A stretch of DNA of 64,000 nt, taken from contig NC_035436.2 of the NCBI RefSeq assembly GCF_002127325.2, forward strand, positions 16,403,194-16,467,193. Reading direction: 5' to 3'. Numbering within the stretch: position 1 is the first letter of the stretch; every line of letters starts with the position of its first letter. Positions 1 to 11,830 of this stretch are shown one piece after another. Source of the stretch: Helianthus annuus. Taxonomy: Eukaryota > Streptophyta > Magnoliopsida > Asterales > Asteraceae. A model generated the notes under the pieces. That model was not told the origin of the DNA and did not search any database. It saw nothing but the letters and a program-made list of their open reading frames with translations. The position numbers and the translations under genes are program-made.

Positions 1-90
1 TTAGAAATATTATTAAAATTTAAAAAACTTGAAATTTTACCTTCAAACTATAAAAATATTACCCGCTACTTTTTTTTTGAACAACTAATA
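1..90. repeat. Upstream partial copy of the target locus of the 159-3847 element
   Basis: This segment closely matches 3848-3925, the right flank of the large element at 159-3847, and its first 17 bases recur at 141-157. The host locus was therefore partly duplicated in tandem, and the large element sits in the second copy. The first copy is uninterrupted across the insertion point, so it acts as an internal empty-site reference. It even includes the TACCCGCTACTT plus T-run that borders the SINE at 3910. Confidence 0.7.
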
Positions 91-295
91 CTAGAAGAAA
101 AACACGAGTGTGTGCGATTTTTGGACCTAAACTTGAACCATTAGAAATATTATTAAAGGGGTTAATGGATTTAAACACCTTCAACTATGGTCATTTGGCC
201 GCTGGCACTTTCAACTTTGACTTTGGCTTACACCACTCCCAACTTAACACATTGATTGTCATGACACCCCCTCGTTAAATACTCACTAACCAGGT

Positions 296-1317
296 TAGTT
301 CTTTTTGCTTACGTGTTCAATTTTTGATGACATGGCTTATTTTTTATGAGGTGGCAAGATGATGTGGAACTTAAGTAAAATAAAATTAAATAAATTATAT
401 ATAAATCTTCTCTCCTCTGTACTTAAACATCCCCCTCTCTCTCTCTCTTTCTATCATCTCCTCCCAATCTCTCAAGTTGCAACCCACCGTCACCGCCACA
501 GCTCCACCTTCAACAGGTTAGTGATTATTTAACGTCTCCACCTTCATCACCTTCACCACCACAACCGTTGCACCCACCGTCACCACCACAGCTCCACCTT
601 CACCACCACACCGCCCACCACCGCTGCACCTCTACATCACCACCACACCCACCCACCTCTAAAACCTAAATCAATCCCCAAATCATTAAATTGAACCCCA
701 AATCAGGCAAAACACTCAAAACAAGCACCCATCTCATGTCTGGTAGTCGGCGACCGGGGCCGATTACCGGCCGGCTGCCATCCTCCGATGTAACCCCCAC
801 ACAACACCCCTCGTTCTCCCTCTCTACTCCGACATACCCCCCTTCCGACACCCTCCTGTTGCAGAACATTTAAATGGCCACCACCGGTTGGTGGTGGCGT
901 ACGGTGAAGACACAAGCGACGTATGGCGGTGGAGCCGCGGCGGTGGTGGTGGTAGTGGCCGACGGAGATGTCGGCCGACAACGGCGACGAAGGCAGTAGC
1001 GGCAGCGACATATGGCGATGGTGGATGTGGAGCCTTGTTCGATTCTGTTTTGCGTTGGGTCTGGGTCAACGCTAGCTAGAGACAGATTCATATACTGTGG
1101 CTGTTTTGAGCGGACATGGAGCTTATATACATGCTGATGGGGCGGTTGTAGTGTGGCTGTTTCCAATCTGGGGTGGATGTTAGCAGGTGAGGAAGTGGTG
1201 GCGGTGATGGTTGATGGTGGCAATTGTTGGTGGAGAGAGGGAAATGGGGATGTACAGAGAAGGGGAGAACTAGAGAGAGATAGGGGCTCTGCATATATAA
1301 ATACACTTATAATATAT
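296..1317. other. Internal region of the MULE-like element; low-complexity, no recognisable gene
   Basis: It starts AT-rich, then has a CT run (about 431-450). A pyrimidine and CACC-rich stretch follows (480-660), then a GC-richer part (740-1070) with GGTGG/CCACC repeats. Several short frames are open in both strands, but they are proline, threonine or glycine-rich low-complexity translations and none matches a family I know. The composition would fit a captured 5' UTR or first exon, but I cannot name a source gene. Confidence 0.4.

Positions 1318-2746
<1,429 letters not shown>

Positions 2747-2834
<88 letters not shown>
2747..2834. repeat. (TA)n microsatellite, about 88 bp
   Basis: TA repeat on the right of the 2318-2746 element. 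Confidence 0.95.
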
Positions 2835-2839
<5 letters not shown>

Positions 2840-2879
2840 AAATATAATAATTCCTATATAGATTTCTTTAAAAAAATAA

Positions 2880-3627
2880 GGGTGTTGCTAAATGTACCCC
2901 CTTTTCTACTGAATGCACCTTCTCCTTCAACTTTTACATTAATATAATTCAAACCCTTTTGTTTTTCTTTCAATTTTTTATCTTTAATTATTATTATTCG
3001 TAGTATTTGTTTTTAAAACGTTATTTTATTTAAAAAGAAACTTTTTTGATTATTTGAAAAATGATCGTTTTCTTACGTTTTAAACTAAAGAGAGTCATTT
3101 TAATTTTGAAATGGATTTTTTTGTTCATAGCGGCTTGAAGTGGGTATGCGAATTCGGTTTGTATAAACAATGATACACAAAAAATTAAATGAATCTTTAA
3201 AGCCATCCAACTTAACTAACGTTTTATTTTCTTTTTACGTCTTATTACTTTTAATAAATAAAAGTTGTTAATTATATTAAAAACATTTTAATATAATAAT
3301 AATACTAATAAAAATAGAAATAGAAAGATGAGATAACTAAAATACGACTTAAATAAAAAATATAAAAGCAACTGTTTTTTTTTTTCCAAAGAAAAGTTCT
3401 GAAACTTTTTTATTGTATAAAAATCTTTTTTTTAGTAATTTTAATGACGTTTTATAGAAACATAATAAAATACTAGTAAGAGAAAGTGTCTTCAAATTAT
3501 AGAAACACAATAGTTTTCAAAAACAATATTTGAATTCGTTTAGAGGGGTGAAATTTAACAACTTTTAAACTATATTTTTAGAAAGAGGGGTATGACTAGT
3601 AAAAAGGGGGTGCATTTAGCCAACCCC
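2880..3627. mobile_element. hAT-like non-autonomous element, copy 1
   Basis: The ends are GGGTGTTGCTAAATGTACCC and the imperfect inverse GGGTGCATTTAGCCAACCCC. The flanks are a perfect 8-bp duplication, AAAAATAA (2872-2879 and 3628-3635), which points to the hAT superfamily. The interior is AT-rich without an ORF. A second, clearly homologous copy lies at 17823-18652. Confidence 0.85.
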
Positions 3628-3909
3628 AAAAATAATTGGCCACATCAGATTTAAATGACATATCATACATGCCACATCAGATAAAATTGCCACATAGGCT
3701 AAATTTACTAACCTGGTTAGTGAATATTTAACGAGGGGGTGACATGACAATCAATGTGTTAAGTTGGGAGTGGTGTGAGCCAAAGTTAAAGTTGAGAGTG
3801 CCAGCGGCCAAATGGCCATAGTTGGGGGTGTTTAAATCCATTAACCCATATTAAAATTTAAAAAACTTAAAATTTTACCTACAAAATATAGAAATGTTAC
3901 CCGCTACTT

Positions 3910-4022
3910 TTTTTTAACAACTATTTTTTTCCCCTTAAATAGTTACACCTCCTAAGAATTGAACATTAGTCTCCCCACAAGAGATAATTTCTCTTAACCA
4001 CTAGGCTATAGCCTAAGTGGCA
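3910..4022 (-). mobile_element. tRNA-derived SINE
   Basis: Read on the minus strand it has an A-box-like stretch (TAGCCTAGTGGTTAAGAG) followed about 30 nt later by a B-box-like GTTCAATTC, the internal RNA polymerase III promoter of plant SINEs. It ends in an A-rich tail. It is bounded by 13-bp direct repeats TTACCCGCTACTT (3897-3909) and TTACCTGCTACTT (4023-4035) with one mismatch, as expected for LINE-driven target-primed insertion. The tail is also present in the duplicated copy near position 70. Confidence 0.75.
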
Positions 4023-5569
4023 TTACCTGCTACTTGTCTCCACATATTTCTATAAGACTAGAGGGTATGGGGGGCGGCTGAGGCCCGGCTAGGACCGGCG
4101 CCGGTTCCCCACACCGCCCCCCTGGGCTCGGCTCGACAAGGTCGACTCCCCACAGCCGGATGAGACGGGCCTACTTTTCACCATTTTCAAAAAAGGAGCC
4201 GTTGTAACGGCTAGTTGGTAATTAAAAAAAATTCCATTTTTCTATAAAAACACACCCATTTTCATCATTTTTCTCCACTTTCAACCCAAAACCCTCTCAT
4301 TTTTATACCATTATCTTTTCATCCACAATGCCATCTAATTTTATTATCTTCTTTTATGTCTTATTTTTATTTAAATTTTGAATAGTTTTTAAAAAGTTAA
4401 AAAAAATAAAAAAGTTAAACAATAAAAATAAAACAATAAAAGTTATACAAATAAAATAAATTAAACAATAAAAAATTATGTGGGGTAGGCTCTGTCACAC
4501 CCCCAAAATCCACCTGCGGATAACACCCGCTTCGAGGGCGTGACTGACCAGGATCCAGCCACCAATTATACTGAGCATTGAATTAATAGTAGAAATATTT
4601 AATATCCAAAATAGTTAACAACATCGGAGTTTAAGTTTGATAATTAGTTTAACAAAACAGCGGAAGCATAACCAAAGTAGTTTTAAAGATAGTTCTGAGT
4701 TCAAAATAATTCACCCAATACACGGGTTTGACGAACACTACACATCCCCAAGCAGCAGCTCCTGAGTCACTGGTTACCTGCAAAGCATGCAATAAGGGGT
4801 CAACAATAATGCTGAGTGAGTTCACTAGTTGTCCAGTTTTAGTTTACCAAAAACTTAAGTTGTTTAGATAAAGCATTTATAATCACGTTGTGGGGAGCTA
4901 CCCCATCTGTAAGCTCACTAAACTGTAGATACCGAAACTGTTGACGGAATATAAATATTCGTGCCCCGAGTCAATGTCTATCGTCATTGACCATGTTGCA
5001 AGGTCTACTAGTTCACGCCCGATCTCCCCCGGTCACGGTGTGAGGTTGTCAAACCTAATAGCGCTATCAACTAATAACCCGTTCGCCCCCGGCGATTAAT
5101 CGGTACTGTAAGCAGGGACTTAAAGTGATAGAGTTTCATTTAGTCTGGCTAGTTGTGATTTATAAATAGTATCCAAACGTATCTCCCCCGGAGATAGTAA
5201 TTACCCATTCTGTTTTCCCCCGGAGTAATGGGTCGAAAGTATTTTCCCAAAGTTGGTAGTTTGTTCGTGTCCCTCCGCGGGACGCATGCTTTTAGTGTGT
5301 GAACTCACCTTGGGTTGCTCGGCAGATTAGGTTACTTGGTCAAACACGCTGGTCACCACGTCCTAACATGGTTACCGGTATAGGTCAGGTTTATTGTACA
5401 AGCAATCACGCAATACTTACAAACAACTAGCACGTATCATGCATAAAATTAGACAGTGGGTTATTGGGCCGGCCCTAACACTTTGCACAATCAAACAGTA
5501 GCACGTAGTCCAGTTAACAGGTAGCCCATATTACACATAATGGCCCAATAACCAAAGTGGACAGCCCAG

Positions 5570-5812
5570 TCGCAACCAGATGGTCTCGAGTCGCAACCAG
5601 GTGGTTTCGGCTTGTCACGCTGTGGTTGCGAGTCGCAACCGTCGTAGTCTCGAGTCGCAATCGTGAGGTTTCGAGTTGTCATGCTATGGTTGCGAGTCGC
5701 AACTGCGTGGTCTCGAGTTGTCATGCCATGGTTGCGAGTCGCAACTGCGTGGTCTCGAGTTGTCATGCCATGGTTGCGAGTCGCAACGGTGCGGTTGCGA
5801 GTCGTAATGCTG
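5570..5812 (-). repeat. Palindromic word array in the LTR (transcribed side)
   Basis: About ten copies of GTTGCGAGTCGCAAC-like and GGTCTCGAGTCG-like words alternate here. Part of the array has a 42-bp period. The same words recur at 6652-6725 on the other side of the LTR TATA box, and the second LTR repeats the array at 12908-13150. Confidence 0.85.
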
Positions 5813-6589
5813 TCTCTTTCATGTACACGTGATGATCCAGATGCATCAGTCCAATATGTACTATGCAATCAGGCCCAAATCAGGAAACAACCAATAAGGT
5901 TTCCACTAACACTTTGCCTAATCTGACTATTAGTAAACTTAGATCAAACTTTGCCATTTTTGAAATCTTCAAACCACATTCAACAAGTTCATCCTATATT
6001 CATAAATTTCTAGGGTTTTCATGTCAAACATAACCATACATTTTAGACCAAAATCACATATTTCGTCAAGATCAACATGTAAGAATAAAGAAACATACAA
6101 TATATATCCGAAATCCTAAGTTTAACATCATCATTTTGCAAGAAACAATGAAGCATAGTATGTTTAGCCATAATCATTCTTAGACTACCATTTGTTAGTC
6201 ATTTTAAACATGTCACCAAGCATTCAAACCTAAGGGTTTACACATATAGTCAATCTTCACAACCATTCATAAAAATCATGCATAAAACTACTAACCAAGC
6301 ATTTCTTAGTTTATTCAACACAACATAAATCCTTATGCACATAATAATTAGCACTAACCGGTTGTGAAGAAGAAGAAGGAGCCGAAAACAAAGAGAAGGG
6401 AACCGAGAAGATGGAGTGTCCGAGTGATGATCTTGACCGAGATTCCTTGTCCGAGATCCTTGAGCTTGAACCGAAAGTTGGGGAAGAAAATGGTGTTGTT
6501 GTTTGGGGTTTCTACTTTGAGAGAGAATAGGAGTGTATGTGTAGATATGTTTGTGTAGCAAATGAGGGAAAGTGGGGGAAAGTGGGGAT

Positions 6590-6598
6590 CTATATACA
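6590..6598 (-). promoter_or_regulatory. TATA-like box in the 3' LTR
   Basis: Minus-strand TGTATATAG followed by a pyrimidine-rich stretch. The equivalent in the 5' LTR is 13928-13936. It is the only convincing TATA-like site I saw in the U3-like part of the LTR. Confidence 0.5.
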
Positions 6599-6651
6599 AG
6601 GTTCGAAGTAGGCTAAGGGATTTCGGCCCAAACCGGTTACGGCCCAAGAGG

Positions 6652-6725
6652 CCCACTCGAGACCGAGTGGCCCACTCGCAACCGGGTGGTTGCGAGTCAT
6701 GGTCTCGAGTCGTGGTCTCGACTCA
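6652..6725 (-). repeat. Palindromic word array upstream of the TATA-like box
   Basis: Words such as ACTCGAGACCGAGTGG and GGTTGCGAGTC lie 50-130 bp upstream of the TATA-like site on the minus strand. They match those at 5570-5812. The 5' LTR copy is at 13990-14063. Confidence 0.8.
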
Positions 6726-6848
6726 CATACATATATATATACATACACAACACACATATCATGTAAAAAGTCACGTTTCCATTTAATAATATTTATATAT
6801 ACACGAAATATTACAAGGTGTTCGTTCGGAAAAAACTAGAGTGTCACA

Positions 6849-6942
6849 TTATCCCCAAGTTTTAAGAACTTTCGTCCCGAAAGTTAAGGCAGCCACTGCC
6901 AAGCTAGCGTGTTTCAACGGGGTGTCACATCATCCCCCCGTT
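6849..6942 (-). promoter_or_regulatory. Polypurine tract region, duplicated
   Basis: On the minus strand CTTGGGGATAA abuts the 3' LTR (6849-6859). A second purine tract, AACGGGGGGATGA, sits at 6930-6942, itself followed by TGTGACA (6923-6929), a copy of the LTR start. Both purine tracts are next to a TTTCGTCCCGAAA-like palindrome. The polypurine region has therefore been duplicated by about 80 bp. The outer copy was used for the present LTR edge. Confidence 0.6.
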
Positions 6943-9900
6943 AGTTTGGAATTTCGTCCCGAAATTCAGTTGTAGCTTCAGTGCTGGGGGTTTCGTTTGG
7001 GAACAACTGGGGATACTTAGACTTCATCTGGTCTTCCCGCTCCCAGGTAAACTCTGGGCCACGCCGTGAGTTCCAACGAACTCGCACGAGAGGTATCTGG
7101 CTACGTTTGAGGGTTTTGATCTCTCGATCCGTGATCTCAATCGGTTCCTCAGTAAAGTGTAGCTGTTCATCAATAGTGAGTTCCTTGAAAGGAATTATAA
7201 GTGTTTCATCTGACAGGCACTTCTTCAGATTAGACACGTGAAAGACATTGTGCACTGCACTCAGCTCTGCAGGCAGGTTCAATCTATAAGCAACCTTACC
7301 GATTTTCTCGGTAATTTCGAATGGTCCAACATATCGCGGATTCAGCTTGCCTCGTTTACCGAAACGGACCACACCCTTCCAGGGTGAGACTTTAAGTAGA
7401 ACCCGGTCCCCGACCTGGAATTCTAGTGGTTTCCTACGCTTGTCAGCGTAGCTTTTCTGACGGTCACGAGCTGCCGCCATGCGTTGCCTGATCTGGGAAA
7501 TCTTTTCCGTTGTATCTACCACCAGTTCTGGGCCTGTGAGTTGACTGTCACCTATCTCCGCCCAGCAAAGGGGTGATCGGCATTTACGACCGTACAGTGC
7601 CTCAAAAGGTGCCGCCTGAATACTAGTGTGGTAGCTGTTATTGTAGGAGAATTCCACCAGCGGTAGATGCTTCTCCCAGTTCTTGCCAAAATCGATCACA
7701 CATGCTCTAAGCATGTCTTCCAGGGTTTGGATGGTGCGTTCAGACTGCCCATCCGTTTGTGGGTGGTAAGCGGTGCTCATGTCCAAACGTGAGCCAAAGG
7801 ATTTGTGCATAGCTTGCCACAACTCGGAAGTAAAACGAGCGTCTCGGTCGGAAATAATAGAAGTTGGCACCCCGTGCCTCGAAACTACTTCCTTTAAGTA
7901 AATTTCCGCCAAGGTAGAAAACTTGTCTGTTTCCTTAATGGCCAGAAAGTGTGCGGACTTAGTCAATCGATCTACTATCACCCAAATAGTATCATTCCCG
8001 CGTTGAGATCTAGGTAGCCCCGTAACAAAATCCATGGAAATTTGCTCCCATTTCCACTTCGGGATTTCGGGTTGCTGGAGTAGGCCTGCTGGTTTCTGAT
8101 ACTCAGTCTTGACTCTTGCGCAGGTCAAACACTTGCTAACGTATGCTGCTATGTGGGCTTTCATGCCAGGCCACCAGTAAGTGGTCCTTAAGTCGTGGTA
8201 CATCTTATCTGAACCAGGATGTACTGAATAACGGGACTTATGGGCTTCGTCCATCACCAGTTCTCGTAGATCTCCGTAAAGTGGGACCCAAATGCGCCCT
8301 GCCACATAGTAGGCGCCGTCTTCTTTTTGTTCTAGTCGTTGTCTCGATCCTCGCAGGGACTCAGCCCTGATGTTTTCTGGTTTCAGAGCTTTGGTCTGAG
8401 CATTTCGGATCTGGGTAGGGAGGTTAGACTGGATGGTGAGTTGTAACGCTCGCACGCGCTTGGGAGTAGTGTCTTTTCGGCTGAGGGCGTCTGCCACGAC
8501 ATTGGCCTTGCCCGGATGGTACTTGATGGCGCATTCATAATCATTCAGAAGTTCGACCCATCGACGTTGTCGCATGTTTAATTCCTTTTGTTTGAAGATA
8601 TGCTCGAGACTCCTGTGATCGGTGTAAATGGTGCACTTGGTACCGTACAGGTAATGTCTCCATATCTTAAGCGCAAAGATCACTGCTCCTAGTTCCAAGT
8701 CATGCGTAGTGTAGTTCCTTTCGTGTGTCTTGAGTTGTCGAGAGGCGTAAGCAATAACTTTGTCGCGTTGCATTAACACACAACCGAGCCCATGGATGGA
8801 TGCATCGCAGTAAACCACAAAGTCGTCAGTGCCTTCAGGCAACGAGAGAATAGGAGCACTACAGAGATTATCCTTAAGTCTCTGAAAAGCAGATTCCTGT
8901 GCTTCATTCCACTTGTAGGTGACGCCTTTCTGAGTGAGCGTAGTGAGGGGTTGTGCAATCTTTGAGAATCCCTGAATGAATCTGCGGTAGTAACCTGCCA
9001 ATCCCAAGAATTGGCGAACTTCAGTGGGAGTCCTAGGTGTAGGCCAGTTCTTTATCGAGTCGATCTTTGCAGGGTCGACGTGGATTCCATCCTTGTTAAC
9101 CACGTGCCCAAGGAAATGGACTTCTCGAAGCCAGAAGTCGCATTTCGAGAACTTGGCATACAATTGCTCATTGCGAAGGAGTTCGAGGATAAGGCGCAGG
9201 TGCTGTTCATGCTCTTCCTGACTTTTCGAGTAGATCAGGATGTCGTCTATAAACACGATCACAAACTTGTCGAGGTAGGGTTTGCATACTCGGTTCATGA
9301 GATCCATGAATACCGCAGGCGCGTTGGTCATCCCAAAGGGCATAACGAGGAATTCATAATGACCATAACGAGTTCTGAATGCAGTTTTGGAGATGTCTTC
9401 ATTACGGACCCTTAGCTGATGATAGCCTGATCGCAGGTCAATCTTAGAATAGTAGCTCGATCCTTGCAACTGATCGAATAGGTCGTCGATTCGCGGGAGA
9501 GGGTAACGATTCTTGATGGTAACCTTGTTCAGCTCACGATAGTCAATGCACATTCGGAACGTGCCATCCTTCTTCTTAACAAAGAGTACCGGTGCTCCCC
9601 AGGGTGATGAACTAGGGCGAATAAACCCTTTATCCAATAGTTCCTGTAGTTGAGTAGAGAGTTCCTTCAATTCTGCGGGGGCTAGTCGATAAGGCGCACG
9701 AGCTATGGGCGCTGCTCCGGGAGCTAGCTCGATTTGGAATTCGACCTGACGGTGGGGAGGGAGTCCAGGTAATTCCTCAGGAAATACCTCGGGATAGTCA
9801 CGTACTACCGGAAAATCTTCAATCCTCTTTTCCTTTTCGTGGGTGTTGGTGACGAGTGCTAAGATAGCGGTGTGCCCTTTTCGTAAACACTTCTGGGCCT

Positions 9901-11545
9901 TCAAGAAAGAGATAACGCCGGAGATTTCTCCGCTTTTGCCACCTTGTACAATGAGGGGTTTGCCAGAACGACGGGGAATACGAACTGCTTTCTCTTGACA
10001 GAGGATCTCAGCGCGATGCTTGGATAACCAATCCATACCAATAACGACGTCGAAGCTTCCAAGAGTAACAGGGAAAAGATCGATACTAAATGTCTGACCA
10101 GACAACTCTAGTTTGCAGCCTTTGATAACATGTGAGGCCTCGATGTTTCTACCATTAGCTAACTCGACAATATGAGGAGAACTTAGTAACGAAAGCGGAC
10201 GCTTAAGCTTCTTACTAATACGTAGGGACACATAACTAGCATCGGCACCGGAATCAAATAATACAGAAACATAACGATCATCGAGTAGGAACTTACCCGC
10301 CACGACATTGGGGTCATTCCTTGCTTCTCCAGCTCCAATCACAAAAGCCCTTCCCCTAGCACCATTCCCAGCATTGTTGTTCTGATCGTTGTTTCCAGCT
10401 CCCTGATTGTTGTTGCGGTTCTGGTTCAGTTCAGGGCAATTCTTCTTGTAGTGCCCCTCAGCTCCACACTGGAAACAACCCTTGGCATTCCCGTGATGAT
10501 GTTGCTGCTGGTTCTGCCCCACGGGACGTGGACTCCTACAGTCCTTGGCCTCATGCCCCATTTTGTTACATCGCTGACACTGGCTTTTCCCACAAGGCCC
10601 ACTGTGGTGTCGATTGCACTTGTTGCACTTGGGGTGGTTACCGCGATAGCCACCCTGTTGTTGAGTGCCCTTGTTATTTTCAGTTTTCCTTTGCTGTGCT
10701 GGGGCCTGAGTGGGGTTAGCATCCTTGCTTTGATTTCCTTCCCACTTACGCTTGTTGTCACTAGAAGTTCCGACAGTAGCACTGATCCTTTTGGGCAACC
10801 TGCCCTCTTCTACGGCCTGATCAGTGAGTTTGTGAGCAAGTCGAACGATCGGCTGAATGGTAGTGTGGTTGGCTGAAGTTACATGGCTTCGAATTTCCGG
10901 AGCCAAACCCTTGATGTACAGTTCGATTCTTCGATACATAGGTCGAGACATGTTTGGGCAAAGAGCAGCATAGTCATTGGACAACTTGGTGTAGGTTTCA
11001 ATCTCTGACCCAACCATCTTAAGCGCATAGTACTCATTCTCAAGCTTGTGGATGTCATCCCGGTGACAGTATTCCTCCTTAATCATGTCCTTGAAATCCT
11101 CCCACGCAGTAGCATTAGCAGTTTCCAAACCAAACATCTGAATTTGCGCCTTCCACCAAGAAAGCGCGTTTCCTTCAAGCGTAGCAGTAGCAAACTTCAC
11201 CCAATTCGCAGGGGGACACTCACAGACAGCAAAGACAGCTTCAACTTTCTCAATCCAATGTAGAAGACCTATGGCACCCTCAGTGCCGTTGAAAGGGAGA
11301 GGCTTGCAATCCATGAAGGTTTTGAAAGTACACACGGGTGGTTGCGCAGGTGCATGCTGACCTGTTCGTGAGAAGCGAAGCGTATAGGTTTAGAGGCGAA
11401 AAGACGTTGTGACGGTAGGATCTAAACATCCTAAAACAACGAGCTTACCTATAGGGTGAGCTGCGAAAGCCGCAGCCACTGTGTTGAGCAGGTTAGTGAA
11501 CTGAGCCTGAGTCATGTTGATGTTTCCCCTTCCACGTCCACTCAT
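6941..11545 (-). CDS. Gag-Pol polyprotein of Tekay-A (one probable intron)
   Basis: The continuous frame 6941-11335 encodes about 1,464 residues. In order: gag domain (residues 1-180), two CX2CX4HX4C zinc knuckles (253-266, 287-300), protease (DSGA at 361), reverse transcriptase (FIDD near 695), RNase H (CDAS near 843), and integrase with HHCC zinc-binding and DDE regions. A chromodomain-like end (TWERE) matches Tekay-type elements. The frame has no ATG at its 5' end. An ATG-led exon at 11449-11545 joins it in frame across an 87-bp intron (11362-11448), giving a natural gag start at 11545 or 11554. There is no stop or frameshift in pol, so it may be functional. It makes the proteins for reverse transcription and integration of the element. 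Confidence 0.93.
11362..11448 (-). other. Probable intron in gag
   Basis: On the minus strand the donor reads CCTATAG|GTAAGC and the acceptor GAACAG|GTCAGC, both close to plant consensus. Splicing keeps frame (phase 1) and joins a basic, Gly/Arg-rich N-terminus to the gag domain. Without splicing, an in-frame stop lies just upstream of the gag domain and no ATG is available. Confidence 0.65.
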
Positions 11546-11814
11546 TGTCTTCATAATCAGAAAACACAGTATGAGTGTGATGTAGCGAGAATGAGATAGA
11601 AGAGAGAGGTGTATCTATCTAACTAGGCACACTAGTACGTATAGCAAAACAGGAAACATAAAGTAAGCAAACAAGTAAACACTGGTCCGAGCTATGAGGT
11701 CGAAAGTGTTGAGCCTTGCACTTGGAGTGTAGTGTCGTCGCGAGTCACAGGTTATAGTCTGGTTTTTCTCAAAAAGATTTTCCCCTTTTTAAAACCAAGT
11801 TCACTATAACCAAT
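11546..11814 (-). other. Tekay-A untranslated leader
   Basis: Lies between the primer site and the first gag ATG on the minus strand. No ORF or repeat of note. Confidence 0.7.
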
Positions 11815-11827
11815 GGCTCTGATACCA
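11815..11827 (-). other. Primer binding site (initiator tRNA-Met)
   Basis: Minus-strand TGGTATCAGAGCC, three bases from the 5' LTR edge at 11831. This is the standard match to the 3' end of plant initiator tRNA-Met used by Ty3/gypsy elements. Confidence 0.9.
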
Positions 11828-11830
11828 ATC

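Larger units (their letters stand above)
4493..6848 (-). repeat. Tekay-A 3' LTR
   Basis: Boundary dinucleotides are TG and CA on the plus strand. It contains the palindromic word arrays at 5570-5812 and 6652-6725 and a TATA-like site at 6590. Small ORFs inside are shadows of the repeat array. Confidence 0.95.

Noticed and set aside
870..1223. Pro/Thr-rich minus-strand ORF in the first element
   Set aside because: Low-complexity translation of CCACC-rich DNA. Several other frames are equally open and no domain is visible.
5491..5926. Overlapping repeat-rich ORFs on both strands in the Tekay-A LTR (also at 12829-13264)
   Set aside because: They only translate the palindromic word array; both strands are open for the same compositional reason.
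6941..11335. GTG as the start codon of Tekay-A Gag
   Set aside because: Plant gag genes start at ATG; an in-frame spliced upstream exon gives a better start.
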